Positions 27,825 through 36,587 of a stretch of DNA of 64,000 bases are shown here, one piece after another. Source of the stretch: Siminovitchia acidinfaciens (lineage in GTDB: Bacteria > Bacillota > Bacilli > Bacillales > Bacillaceae_C); the NCBI RefSeq assembly GCF_003605385.1, contig NZ_QYTV02000004.1, positions 372,001-436,000 on the forward strand, in the 5' to 3' direction. The notes below the pieces were generated by a model. It ran no database searches and had not been told where the DNA came from. It saw only the letters and a program-made list of their open reading frames with translations. Both the position numbers and the translations under genes were made by a program. Each line of letters begins with the position of its first letter. The stretch's first letter is position 1.

Positions 27825-28856
27825 TTAAGGCGTTATAAACGTATGCTGCCCAGCCGTATATAAATCGCGCCAAATTTTGTTAATGGCGGAATCTTCCATA
27901 ATGGCTTCCATGCCCAGACGGCGAACGAGCATACCTGCACGAGTAATGGCTTGTTCAACTGGCTTTTTACATGTTCGGCTAAAATGGTCCTCCTGTTCAG
28001 CCGTGAGAAGCTTTCCTCCCAAATGGTCTTCCCACAACGCCTCTATCTCTTCATAAAAATGATACAGCTCTCTTTGAAGCTCTTCTTCATTTTTCTGAAT
28101 GTCAGTAAGCACTTTTTCAAAAGGATCAGCTCCTTCCTTCAACCGGCGGGCTGCAATCACCTTTGCCTCCCGGAGAAAATTCGCGGCAATGCCCAGGCAG
28201 ACAGACGTAAAAGTGGCCTGGGAAAATGGAACAAACGGAAATGTGTGAACAGGGCCATCATAATCATTCAATTTATGCATCAAATTGAAAGTTCGCTCTT
28301 CTGGTACAAAAGCGTCCTCCACTTTGATGGTATGGCTGCCAGTTCCCCTCAACCCAAAAGCCTTCCAATCATGGAGGACTTCCACTTGGTCGGGCATGAA
28401 GATAAAGCTGGTCACTTCTCCATCTTCCTTCATGCTATTTGCTGTAAAAAAGGTTGCAAACTCAGCTCCGCTGCAATATTTCCATTCCCCGGTAACTATA
28501 AAGCCGCCATCCACTCTTTTAGCCGTTCCCTGCGGGTGGCCGCTGCCGGCGAGGACCGCTTTTTCGCCGTTGAATAGTATGTCTGTCTGGCCCTTTTGTA
28601 TATATGGAACAAACATACCGCCTCCTGATCCGATGGCTGTCAGCCAGCCGAGATTGCCCTCTATTTCCGACACTTTCTCAATAACCCGAAGAGCAGCAGG
28701 CAAATCCAGCATGCTTCCACCCAATTCCTCTGGAGCGAACAGTTTAAATAGCTTTTCTTTGAACATCCAATTCATTAATTCCACCGGGATGCCCCTTGAT
28801 TGATCAATTTCCGCAGCAAGGCCCCTGATTTTATTTACAACTGATTCGCCGAACAT
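27825..28856 (-). CDS. Acyl-CoA dehydrogenase-superfamily flavoprotein (possibly class D monooxygenase-like)
   Basis: 343 residues with the acyl-CoA dehydrogenase order: N-terminal helical domain (APEELGGSMLDLPAALRVIE), beta domain with GGFIVTGEWKYCSGAEFATFF, and GLRGTGSHTIKVEDAFVPEE, then a helical C-terminal domain. The usual catalytic Glu is not evident, and such proteins are often flavin monooxygenases (HpaB/DszC-like) or thioester oxidases of secondary metabolism. ATG 28856 with GGGGGAAA upstream. It stands alone and its substrate is unknown. Confidence 0.8.
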   Translation of the reverse strand: MFGESVVNKIRGLAAEIDQSRGIPVELMNWMFKEKLFKLFAPEELGGSMLDLPAALRVIEKVSEIEGNLGWLTAIGSGGGMFVPYIQKGQTDILFNGEKAVLAGSGHPQGTAKRVDGGFIVTGEWKYCSGAEFATFFTANSMKEDGEVTSFIFMPDQVEVLHDWKAFGLRGTGSHTIKVEDAFVPEERTFNLMHKLNDYDGPVHTFPFVPFSQATFTSVCLGIAANFLREAKVIAARRLKEGADPFEKVLTDIQKNEEELQRELYHFYEEIEALWEDHLGGKLLTAEQEDHFSRTCKKPVEQAITRAGMLVRRLGMEAIMEDSAINKIWRDLYTAGQHTFITP

Positions 28857-29037
28857 TATATTTCCCCCTAGGATAAACTCTTCTATATTTTCTATTTTAT
28901 ATCAGCCGAACACATAAGCGCCGATCTTCTTTTTATGCAAAAATAAAACAACGTACAGAATACTGCACGCTGCTTAGGAAAAAAATCTAGACTAAAACGC
29001 CTAAATGGCATTTGTAAACACAAATAACCTTTGTGCT

Positions 29038-29283
29038 TTATAGCCAAAAAATACCGATAATGACTAGCGCCCCCAATATGATGCCGCCGATTTGGCCGAT
29101 CATCGCAGGAGTAACAACTGGTTTCGGCGTGAAAAACTTTATATCTTCGATGTCCTGCTCCAACTTCTCCATCTTGGTTCTCATTTCTTTTATTTCATTC
29201 AATAATTGTGTATTCGTTTCTTCTCTGGCCTTCAATTCTTTTAACTCATTTAATAATTGCAAACTTGTTTCTTCCTTTTCCAT
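29038..29283 (-). CDS. Small coiled-coil protein with C-terminal membrane anchor
   Basis: 81 residues from ATG 29283, preceded by GGGAGGG. Residues ~3-50 form a charged heptad-rich coiled coil (LLNELKELKAREETNTQLLN, MRTKMEKLEQDIEDI). A Pro-rich hinge (FFTPKPVVTP) and a C-terminal helix (IGQIGGIILGALVIIGIFWL) follow. It is probably a tail-anchored membrane protein. It lies ~50 bases after the RDD gene on the same strand and may work with it. I do not recognise the family. Confidence 0.75.
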   Translation of the reverse strand: MEKEETSLQLLNELKELKAREETNTQLLNEIKEMRTKMEKLEQDIEDIKFFTPKPVVTPAMIGQIGGIILGALVIIGIFWL

Positions 29284-29332
29284 CTTTTTACCCTCCCGTA
29301 TCTTGTTAACCTTTATACGCAAATAACTATCG

Positions 29333-29836
29333 TTAAGTTTCATCCACTTTTACGAGAGTAGCTGCTATGAGGTCTTGCGGTCCCTTTCGCCCGGTCGTCA
29401 CATACAAACAAATAATATAAATCAATATGAGTGCATTCGGGATGTAGATGAAATTGTTTGGCTCCGCCCCCGGTTCCCACCATGGTACGGGCACCAATAC
29501 GATAATATGTGTTAATTCCCAGGGCAGGAGCTTGATGAGTGTACGAAGCCAAGCCTGCCACAGGGTTAATCTTCCCCCATCACTCCTCGTGACGCGCAAC
29601 TTTAACATTTTTTTGCCGATTGTTTTCTGCTTTCGAAATTCATGGGTAATAAAATACGTCCAAACAGGGATCGACATTGTACAAAGTACCCATATCTCAA
29701 TTTGCACGCCACTCCTAAATTGATTAAACGGCCACCCGCCGGTTACTAGACTGATAAGGAGCTGTAATCCTAATAATACCGTCGCAAGAATTAAAAAATC
29801 AATCGTATACGCAGCAAGCCTTTTAACAGTGAGCAC
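29333..29836 (-). CDS. RDD family membrane protein
   Basis: About 167 residues with the RDD signature near the N terminus (VKRLAAYTIDFLIL; the Asp is kept, the Arg pair reads KR) and the second signature (QTIGKKMLKLRVTRSDGGRLT-like). Four helices are predicted. The start is uncertain: GTG 29845 has its RBS too close, GTG 29836 is better placed. RDD proteins have been linked to ion or solute transport, but function is not established. Confidence 0.85.
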   Translation of the reverse strand: MLTVKRLAAYTIDFLILATVLLGLQLLISLVTGGWPFNQFRSGVQIEIWVLCTMSIPVWTYFITHEFRKQKTIGKKMLKLRVTRSDGGRLTLWQAWLRTLIKLLPWELTHIIVLVPVPWWEPGAEPNNFIYIPNALILIYIICLYVTTGRKGPQDLIAATLVKVDET

Positions 29837-29856
29837 ACCCTGCACACCTTCCCTGC

Positions 29857-30447
29857 TTAAATTTGCTTCTCCCCTAAAATAACGGACGCCTTATGCTTTC
29901 TTTTTCCCAGTCGGTTGATTACAACATTTTTAAAACCACAGCTTTCGAGCCAGTTTTTCACGTTGGTATCCGTGAATTTTTGGTAGACCTCGCCTTTTCC
30001 GGTGCGAATCGTTATGGCAGCGATTCCCTTGTTTTTCAACACTCTGTGAATCTCTCTTAAATTGACTTCGGGCTGTTCCCAAAAATATATACAGTGAATG
30101 CTATATACCTTATTGAAAGACTCTTGGGGAAAGTCCAATTTTCTAGCATCACCCACATGAAGTTCAACAACTCCTCGATCAACCCACTTCTTGTTTTTCC
30201 GTAAGGCCACTTCGAACATTGCCGCTGAATGATCAACGCCCACAATTTTTTCATCATGAATTTTTTCCGCCGCTAAATCCATCGCTTGCCCTGTTCCATA
30301 GCCAATTTCCAGTACATGATCATCCGGCTGCAAATCTAGGCTTTTAATTGTTTCTACATGTTCAAGTTTATTGTATCGGTCCATCATCCAGCCAGAAAAC
30401 TTTCCAATTATTCCCGTCGGCTTTCCAAATTGTCCAAGGTCAGCCAT
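29857..30447 (-). CDS. Class I SAM-dependent methyltransferase
   Basis: 196 residues with motif I VLEIGYGTGQAMDLA, an acidic motif II (IVGVDHSAAMFEVA), VELHVGDARKLDFPQESF and the post-motif FNKVYSIHCIYFWEQP. It belongs to the Methyltransf_11 group; the substrate is unknown. ATG 30447 with GGAGGGA. It is followed by the RDD gene on the same strand. Confidence 0.88.
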   Translation of the reverse strand: MADLGQFGKPTGIIGKFSGWMMDRYNKLEHVETIKSLDLQPDDHVLEIGYGTGQAMDLAAEKIHDEKIVGVDHSAAMFEVALRKNKKWVDRGVVELHVGDARKLDFPQESFNKVYSIHCIYFWEQPEVNLREIHRVLKNKGIAAITIRTGKGEVYQKFTDTNVKNWLESCGFKNVVINRLGKRKHKASVILGEKQI

Positions 30448-30609
30448 TTGTATCCCTCCATTACAAGAAATCTATCTATACTTAATCATGCTCCAACATT
30501 TTTCACAACAGTCCAAATATATAAAATTCTGATTTCTTCAACGCAGAAACCTGTTCCTTATGATAGACTATGAGAATGATTAGAATATATACAAAATGGG
30601 GGGATTTTG

Positions 30610-31602
30610 TTGAAAGCGATTGTTCATGAAGGTAAGTCAGGAATGGCAGGTCTCTCTTTGCGGGAAATGGAAGTTGCCCAGCCTGACCAAGGTGAAGTCA
30701 GAGTAAAACTGAAAACAGCAGGGATGAACCACAGAGATTTATTCGTTCTTCACCGCCACCAAGAGACGGATCCACCGCTCATTATCGGTTCCGACGGTGC
30801 AGGTATCATCGATGCAGTCGGCGAAGGTGTCACCAATGTCAATATCGGAGACGAAGTGATTATCAATCCCGGATTAGGCTGGAAGGAAAAAAGCGATGCC
30901 CCGCCTGAAGGATTTGATATTGTCGGACTTCCAGGTCACGGAACATTTGCCGAATACATTGTCATTCCTGCCGAAAATGCGGTTCCCAGGCCTGAACATT
31001 TGATTTGGGAGGAAGCCGGTGTATTTGGGCTTGCCGCTCTAACGGGATATCGCGCACTCTTTACTAGAGGAAACATCTCACCGGATATGACTGTCCTTCT
31101 TCCTGGAGTCGGAAGCGGGGTCATCACTTTTATTTTAAAATTCGCCAAAACAGTGGGAGCCACTGTCTATGTCACATCCCGCTCGGAAGAAAAACGGCAG
31201 AGAGCCCTTGAGTTGGGTGCAGATAAAGCGATTGACAGTGACGGTGACTGGGATGAGCAGCTAGAAGGAGAAAAAGTCGACTTAGTCATTGAATCAGTCG
31301 GGGCGGCCACTTTCAACAAATCACTCAGCCAGCTCCGTCCAGGTGGAACGATCGTCACATTCGGAGCTTCCGCAGGCGATGAAGTGAATATCGACATCCG
31401 CAGCTTCTTCTACGGACAGTATAATATGCTCGGTTCCACCATGGGCAGCGCCGAAGAATTTAAAGAAATGATTGAGTTTGTGGAAAAACATAAAATCAAA
31501 CCGGAAATCGAAGCCATTTTTCCTTTAAGCAAGTACGAAATAGCCTTTAACCGCTTGGAAGAAGCCGAGCAATTTGGAAAAATTGGATTCTTGATTGATT
31601 GA
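30610..31602 (+). CDS. Zinc-independent MDR-superfamily oxidoreductase (YogA/quinone-oxidoreductase-like)
   Basis: 330 residues beginning at one of two adjacent TTG codons (30607/30610) behind GGGGGG. The N-terminal GroES-like domain has MNHRDLFVLHRH, IIGSDGAGIIDAVGEGV and GDEVIINPG. The nucleotide fold has LLPGVGSGVITFILKFAKTV and SRSEEKRQRALELGADKAID. The structural-zinc cysteines of classical alcohol dehydrogenases are missing. Likely an NAD(P)H-dependent reductase; substrate unknown. Confidence 0.85.
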   Translation: MKAIVHEGKSGMAGLSLREMEVAQPDQGEVRVKLKTAGMNHRDLFVLHRHQETDPPLIIGSDGAGIIDAVGEGVTNVNIGDEVIINPGLGWKEKSDAPPEGFDIVGLPGHGTFAEYIVIPAENAVPRPEHLIWEEAGVFGLAALTGYRALFTRGNISPDMTVLLPGVGSGVITFILKFAKTVGATVYVTSRSEEKRQRALELGADKAIDSDGDWDEQLEGEKVDLVIESVGAATFNKSLSQLRPGGTIVTFGASAGDEVNIDIRSFFYGQYNMLGSTMGSAEEFKEMIEFVEKHKIKPEIEAIFPLSKYEIAFNRLEEAEQFGKIGFLID

Positions 31603-31610
31603 TATTTTGA

Positions 31611-31637
31611 GGCAGGGCTGCAGCTCTGTCTTTTTTT
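31611..31637 (+). terminator. Terminator after the MDR oxidoreductase gene
   Basis: GGCAGGGC and GCTCTGTC (two G:U pairs) enclose a TGCA loop and are followed by seven T. Confidence 0.8.
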
Positions 31638-31658
31638 ATACCCAATCGGGGATAACTC

Positions 31659-31906
31659 TGTGGATTATTTTATAAATTCGTCTCCATTCCCCGCTAGTAT
31701 GTTAGTAACTTTCCTTGCAATTGTTTGATTTTACTTAAATAGTGAATGTCGTTAGAATAAACCCCTTTTCTCTCCACAACTGTGGATAAACACTCTATTA
31801 ATCTGTGGATAATTGTATTTGAGATTTGGAGATTATCCCCAAGAAATTCAATGTCGTCATTTTTCCTGTGAGTTTTATTTGAAATCCGTTAAAATTATGT
31901 GGATAT
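31659..31906. promoter_or_regulatory. Cluster of DnaA-box-like sites
   Basis: Two perfect DnaA boxes (TGTGGATAA, complement of TTATCCACA) lie at 31781-31789 and 31804-31812, 23 bases apart. One-mismatch sites lie at 31659-31667 (TGTGGATTA), 31833-31841 (TTATCCCCA) and 31898-31906 (TGTGGATAT). All five are in a ~360-base gene-free interval before the GNAT gene. No other such cluster is seen in the window. Confidence 0.6.
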
Positions 31907-31962
31907 GATGTGGAGGATTTTCTTAAAAACAGTTATTATGATTTCAAAAAGGAGGCATCTCC

Positions 31963-32397
31963 ATGCGTCGCTTAAGAATCAAAGAGCTTCATTCACGTAA
32001 TGAAATGATGGAGGCCTTTCCAGTGATGAAGCAACTGCGAACACATCTTGATGAAAAAGTTTATCTTGAATTGATCAGTGAAGCGCAAGAAAAAGAGGGT
32101 TACAAAATGTTTGCCTTATTCCATGACAGCGACATTGTTGCAGTCATTGGTTTCCAGCCAATGATCACCCTATATTATGGGAAATTCATTTGGATCTGCG
32201 ATTTGGTTACGGACTCGCATAGGCGTTCAGAGGGATACGGTGAAAAACTGCTTTCCTATGTTCATCAATGGGCAAAAGAAAATAAATACGAAAGGGTTGC
32301 ATTATCTTCAGGGTTGCAGCGTACCGATGCACACCGGTTTTACGAAGAAAAAATGGGTTACGATAAAGTCAGTTTTGTTTTTAAAATAGATTTCTAA
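31963..32397 (+). CDS. GNAT family N-acetyltransferase
   Basis: 144 residues with GNAT motif A recognisable as WICDLVTDSHRRSEGYGEKLL and a C-terminal DAHRFYEEKMGYDKVSF motif B. The acetyl-CoA loop is R-x-x-G-Y-G. RBS AAAGGAGG precedes ATG 31963. The substrate is not known. It lies just after the DnaA-box cluster, and its stop codon overlaps the convergent small ORF at 32394-32561. Confidence 0.88.
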   Translation: MRRLRIKELHSRNEMMEAFPVMKQLRTHLDEKVYLELISEAQEKEGYKMFALFHDSDIVAVIGFQPMITLYYGKFIWICDLVTDSHRRSEGYGEKLLSYVHQWAKENKYERVALSSGLQRTDAHRFYEEKMGYDKVSFVFKIDF

Positions 32398-32561
32398 GGA
32401 CGAGATTCGAAAAACTTCCGCAGCTCATGCTCATACAAGCCCCTTAACTCATGTTCTTTTTCATACATATCCTCACTGTCGGAAGGGGTTAGCTCAATCG
32501 ATTTTATATGATTAATTCCCAAGTTTTTTTCAATTTCTTCAATTAACAAAGACTTTTTCAT
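32394..32561 (-). CDS. Small acidic hypothetical protein, 55 aa
   Basis: The frame runs from ATG 32561 (MKKSLLIEEIEKNLGINHI) to TAG overlapping the stop of the GNAT gene. Composition is soluble and charged (EDMYEKEHELRGLYEHEL), with helical periodicity. The RBS is weak. A small ORF of good codon usage fills the space between GNAT and the aspA terminator. I do not recognise it. Confidence 0.5.
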   Translation of the reverse strand: MKKSLLIEEIEKNLGINHIKSIELTPSDSEDMYEKEHELRGLYEHELRKFFESRP

Positions 32562-32610
32562 ATTAATCAACTCGCTTTGTTTTAAGTTTTTCCTCTTATA
32601 AAAATGTAAG

Positions 32611-32642
32611 CAAAAAAGAACCTCCGCTCATGCCGGAGGTTC
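32611..32642 (-). terminator. Terminator of the aspartase gene
   Basis: GAACCTCCG (32618-32626) and CGGAGGTTC (32634-32642) form a perfect 9-bp stem; on the minus strand TTTTTT follows. A short GGGG/CCCC phrase (32697-32712) sits between it and the aspA stop codon. Confidence 0.85.
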
Positions 32643-32715
32643 CCACTTTTTCCATTCATTCTCTACTTTCGATACGATAAAATTCGAGGTTATTCGGGGA
32701 GTGACAGGCACCCCC

Positions 32716-34143
32716 TTATTTTTTAAGCAAAGCCGCACCGGCGATTCCCGGGTTGGTCATTTCATGCGCATCCAGAATTTGATCTAGCTCTTCACCAGTC
32801 AACATGCCGAGTTCAAGGCAAAGCTCGCGGACAGAGCGGCCTGTTTCGATAGCTTCTCTCGCGATGGCTGCAGCGGCTTCGTATCCGATATGCGGGTTGA
32901 CCGCGGTGATGATGCCCACGCTTGATTCAACGTAGTTCTTCATTCTTTCTTCGTTGGCAGTGATATCTGAAACGCAGTATTCTGTGAACACTCTAAAGCC
33001 GTTAGTCATTACCGTGATGGAATCCATTAAGTTGTAAACTAACACAGGTCCCATGACATTCAATTCGAATTGCCCAGCTTCCGAAGCAAGGGTGACAGTT
33101 TGGTCATTTCCGATGACTTGGAATGCAATTTGGTTGATGAGCTCAGCCATTACCGGGTTCACTTTTCCAGGCATGATGGATGAGCCCGGCTGTCTTGCAG
33201 GAAGGTTGAGTTCCGCAAGTCCTGCTCTTGGTCCTGATGCCATGAATCTTAGGTCATTTGCGATTTTGGACATATTTGTCATGCAGATTTTTAATGCGGC
33301 TGATACTTCCGTGTAGGCATCAGTGTTCTGCGTTGCATCCACCAAATTTTCCGCAGCGCTCATCGGCAGTCCGCTGATATCTTGGAGGTATTCAACGGCT
33401 AATTCGATATATTTTGGATCTGCGTTTAATCCTGAGCCAACTGCAGTTGCTCCAAGATTCACTTCGTAAAGCCCCTCTTTTGAACGGCGGATCCGTTTGA
33501 TGTCCCTTCCGATAACGCGGCTGTATGCACCAAACTCTTGGCCAAGGCGAATCGGAACAGCATCCTGCAGATGTGTTCTTCCCATTTTTACAACATGGTC
33601 GAATTCTTTTTGCTTCTCATCAAAAGCAGCTTTCATGTCTTCCATGACTGCCAGCAATCCGTCAAGGACGTTCAAGACTGCCACATGGATAGCCGTTGGA
33701 ACACTGTCGTTTGTGGATTGTGCCATATTGACATGGGAGTTTGGGCTGATTGTGGCGTAGTCGCCTTTCTTTTTGCCAATCAATTCAAGCGCTCGGTTGG
33801 CGATAATCTCGTTGGCATTCATATTCATCGATGTTCCGGCTCCGCCTTGGATCGGATCCACGATGAATTGATCATGCAGCTGCCCCTCAATAATTTCTTG
33901 GGAAGCCTCCACAATCGCCTGCCCAATTTCTCCTGGCAGCAGTCCGACTTCCGTGTTTGCCAATGCAGCCGCCTTTTTTACAATAGCTAATGCTTTAATG
34001 AGCTCTTCATGAAGTTTGTTTCCTGTAATCGGAAAGTTCTCCACAGCACGCATTGTTTGAATCCCATAGTATGCCTCGACGGGTACTTCTTTTTCTCCTA
34101 AAAAGTCTTTCTCCACTCGCGTTTCCATGACTGACGCTTCCAT
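32716..34143 (-). CDS. aspA: Aspartate ammonia-lyase
   Basis: 475 residues of the aspartase/fumarase superfamily. The signature GSSIMPGKVNP holds the catalytic Ser loop; GAGTSMNMNANEIIANRALE and the TNDSVPTA region favour aspartase over fumarase. The enzyme deaminates L-aspartate to fumarate plus ammonium in the cytosol. Start ATG 34143 follows GGGAGACGG. Unlike in B. subtilis no asparaginase gene (ansA) is next to it; it appears to be a single-gene transcript. Confidence 0.93.
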   Translation of the reverse strand: MEASVMETRVEKDFLGEKEVPVEAYYGIQTMRAVENFPITGNKLHEELIKALAIVKKAAALANTEVGLLPGEIGQAIVEASQEIIEGQLHDQFIVDPIQGGAGTSMNMNANEIIANRALELIGKKKGDYATISPNSHVNMAQSTNDSVPTAIHVAVLNVLDGLLAVMEDMKAAFDEKQKEFDHVVKMGRTHLQDAVPIRLGQEFGAYSRVIGRDIKRIRRSKEGLYEVNLGATAVGSGLNADPKYIELAVEYLQDISGLPMSAAENLVDATQNTDAYTEVSAALKICMTNMSKIANDLRFMASGPRAGLAELNLPARQPGSSIMPGKVNPVMAELINQIAFQVIGNDQTVTLASEAGQFELNVMGPVLVYNLMDSITVMTNGFRVFTEYCVSDITANEERMKNYVESSVGIITAVNPHIGYEAAAAIAREAIETGRSVRELCLELGMLTGEELDQILDAHEMTNPGIAGAALLKK

Positions 34144-34184
34144 TTTTTCCGTCTCCCATCTGGTAATCTTTTACACGCATAAAA

Positions 34185-34216
34185 GTCTGCCCGGATCATT
34201 TTTTAAAGATCCGGGC
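34185..34216 (-). terminator. Terminator of the TSUP gene
   Basis: GCCCGGATC (34189-34197) and GATCCGGGC (34208-34216) form a 9-bp stem with a 10-base AT loop; AGACTTTTATG follows on the minus strand. Confidence 0.7.
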
Positions 34217-34314
34217 AATCATATATTATTTTATAGTACTATATTACATCGTTATGCAGCTTTTGAAAACAGTAAGTTTTCAAAATTCGGTTTTCGTCCA
34301 AATTTTCTGCCATA

Positions 34315-35097
34315 TTACAGACACACCTTCAGCATGTTAAATATATTTACGAAGAATATCATGATAATGATTGATTGAAAAAGAAGATCAACCCACTTTG
34401 AGGGCATATTATTGGAAAGGAAAGAGCCAATCAGGCCTCCTATGGCACCGCCCGCAAGCATGTAAACCAACGAGGACAGGTCGTATCCTGCGAACCCTTC
34501 CGTTAGCCAGACTAACATTAACGAGGACAGCTGTGAGAAAAATATGATGAAAATGGAGTTGGCGGCTGCTTCCTTGGTACCCATGGAAAAAGCCAGAGTG
34601 AGGACGGCTATGTTCAAGGGCCCGCCGCCGATGCCCAAAAATGCACCGATCATCCCAAGACCAAAGCCTATCAAAATGATCAAAAATATTTGGTGTAAAC
34701 GATATGTATTCATTTTTTCTTTATTTTTTACCATGAAAAAGATGACTAGCATCAAAAATGCGAGCATACCTGACTGGCTAAAAGTAATCGCAGCGTCCTG
34801 ATGGACTGCTTTTATAAGATAATCAAAAGTGTACTGTCCAACAATGCCTCCTATGACAGATCCGGCTGCAAGGATCAGGCTTGTTCTTTTCTCGACTCGC
34901 AAACCGGATTTTACAGTGCCCAAAAGTGAGACGGCCGCCATCATGAAAACAGTGGAGGAGGATAATATTCCAATTGTCGTGGGATCGTAATGACTCAGAA
35001 GGTCCAGGGCGGGCTTGATGATAATCCCGCCGCCGATTCCTGCGACTGCCCCAATAATGGAGGCAAGAAGACCGACCAAAAAATAAATGGCACCCAT
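34315..35097 (-). CDS. TSUP family (TauE/SafE) anion exporter
   Basis: 260 residues, about eight helices, with the duplicated family motif (VAGIGGGIIIKPAL near the N terminus and GAFLGIGGGPLNIAVL in the second half). Family members export sulfite, sulfoacetate or other organosulfur anions. Start ATG 35097 with AGGAGTGA upstream. The MATE exporter lies 20 bases upstream on the same strand, so the two may be co-transcribed; neither substrate is known. Confidence 0.9.
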   Translation of the reverse strand: MGAIYFLVGLLASIIGAVAGIGGGIIIKPALDLLSHYDPTTIGILSSSTVFMMAAVSLLGTVKSGLRVEKRTSLILAAGSVIGGIVGQYTFDYLIKAVHQDAAITFSQSGMLAFLMLVIFFMVKNKEKMNTYRLHQIFLIILIGFGLGMIGAFLGIGGGPLNIAVLTLAFSMGTKEAAANSIFIIFFSQLSSLMLVWLTEGFAGYDLSSLVYMLAGGAIGGLIGSFLSNNMPSKWVDLLFQSIIIMIFFVNIFNMLKVCL

Positions 35098-35118
35098 GCT
35101 GATCACTCCTGGAGAAGA

Positions 35119-36462
35119 CTATTGAGCCGCTTCCTCAAACAACTCTCTTTCTCTCCATTTCCCGAATCGGTAATAGCCAAACGCAAGAATGCTGCTGATG
35201 ACAAAGCTTGCCGCGATGCCGACGCCAATTCCTCTTTCCCCTATTAATTTAGCGAAAATGAACGTCAGCGGGTAACGCAGTACCCAGAAGGAAATGATGT
35301 TGAGCACAAGCACCTGGAACATAGCGCCCGACGCTCGGACCACTCCGTTCCACACGAAGTTGAGGCCAAGAAACGGATAGAAAAAAGCGATGATCTTCAC
35401 ATATTCCGTTCCAAAAGCTACTGCCCCTTCATCAGAAATGAACATGAGAATACCCCATCTTGCAAAAACAAAAATAATAAGTGCCGCCAAAATCATGGCT
35501 GCCAGGTTCAGCAACAAGGCATACATTGTAATCTGTCTGACCCGGTCCCATTGTTTGATGGCAATATTTTGTCCCGCCATACTGTTGACCGCTGTGCCGA
35601 GCGCATGAGCCGGCAGCATGATGATACTGTCGAGACGCTGCGCCGCACCAAAACCAGCCACCGCATCCGGACCGAATGAAGTGACAACACTCATGATCGC
35701 AGCAAGCCCCGCTGAGATCACCGTCATTTGAAGGCCAGATGGAATCCCCTGCTTTAAGATGATGGATGCCTCTTCCCTTTTCGGAAGTTTTGGCATGGAA
35801 AAAGGGATTTGCTTGAAGCGTATGCTGACAAACAGCCCGTACACAAACGCCGTTCCCTGTGCGACAACCGTCGCATAAGCCGCCCCTTCGATTCCCCAAT
35901 CAAGGACGTAAATAAATAATGGGTCGAGAACTGCATTTAAAATGACTGCTGTCAAGACGAATCGGACAGGCGTTTTACTATTTCCAAGCGCCCTGAAAAC
36001 AGTAGAAATAAAGTTATAGCCAAACAAAAACAAGATTCCAAGAAAGTTAATCTGCAAATAACTGACAGCATCAGCAATCATTGAAGAAGGAGTGCCAAGG
36101 AACTGGAGGATATTTTTTGCAAAAATAAATCCTGCAAGCCCGAGTGCAATGGCCATAACGCTTAAAATAATAACGAAAGCGTTGACAAAACTCTTTAACC
36201 TCGCTTCATCGTCCTTCCCTTTCAGCTGGGAAAGAACTGTCAGCGTTGCATTATTCACACCTATGATAAAAGAAAGAACAGTAAAAATGACCGTGCTCGA
36301 AACCGCCACAGCCCCCAGAGCATTCGCCCCTAGCAAGTTCCCTACCCACAGACTGTCGATAAATTGATAAGAAGTCTGGAGCAGATTGGTAACCAGGATT
36401 GGGAGTGAGAACGCAAGAAGCTGCTTTCCAATCGGGCCGGTCGTAAAATCCTGCTGTTTCAT
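35119..36462 (-). CDS. MATE family efflux transporter
   Basis: 447 residues, twelve helices, two MatE repeats (TNLLQTSYQFIDSLWVGNLLG in the first; QDFTTGPIGKQLLAFSLPIL at the start). Such proteins export drugs or metabolites by Na+ or H+ antiport. The start is placed at ATG 36462 with AGAGGGG upstream; the frame is open further but without an RBS. Directly upstream is the palindrome array, whose nearest degenerate site (AATCAATGATT at 36547-36557) falls in the likely promoter region. The array may hold operators for this gene. Confidence 0.9.
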   Translation of the reverse strand: MKQQDFTTGPIGKQLLAFSLPILVTNLLQTSYQFIDSLWVGNLLGANALGAVAVSSTVIFTVLSFIIGVNNATLTVLSQLKGKDDEARLKSFVNAFVIILSVMAIALGLAGFIFAKNILQFLGTPSSMIADAVSYLQINFLGILFLFGYNFISTVFRALGNSKTPVRFVLTAVILNAVLDPLFIYVLDWGIEGAAYATVVAQGTAFVYGLFVSIRFKQIPFSMPKLPKREEASIILKQGIPSGLQMTVISAGLAAIMSVVTSFGPDAVAGFGAAQRLDSIIMLPAHALGTAVNSMAGQNIAIKQWDRVRQITMYALLLNLAAMILAALIIFVFARWGILMFISDEGAVAFGTEYVKIIAFFYPFLGLNFVWNGVVRASGAMFQVLVLNIISFWVLRYPLTFIFAKLIGERGIGVGIAASFVISSILAFGYYRFGKWRERELFEEAAQ

Positions 36463-36587
36463 TGTTCGATATCCCCTCTTAAAAGATACTCCTCTCATTA
36501 TATATACTCCTGGCAGTGAAAACATGGTTTTGGCTTTTGGTGTCCTAATCAATGATTGAATAATGCGTTAGAGGGCAGATGAAAATG

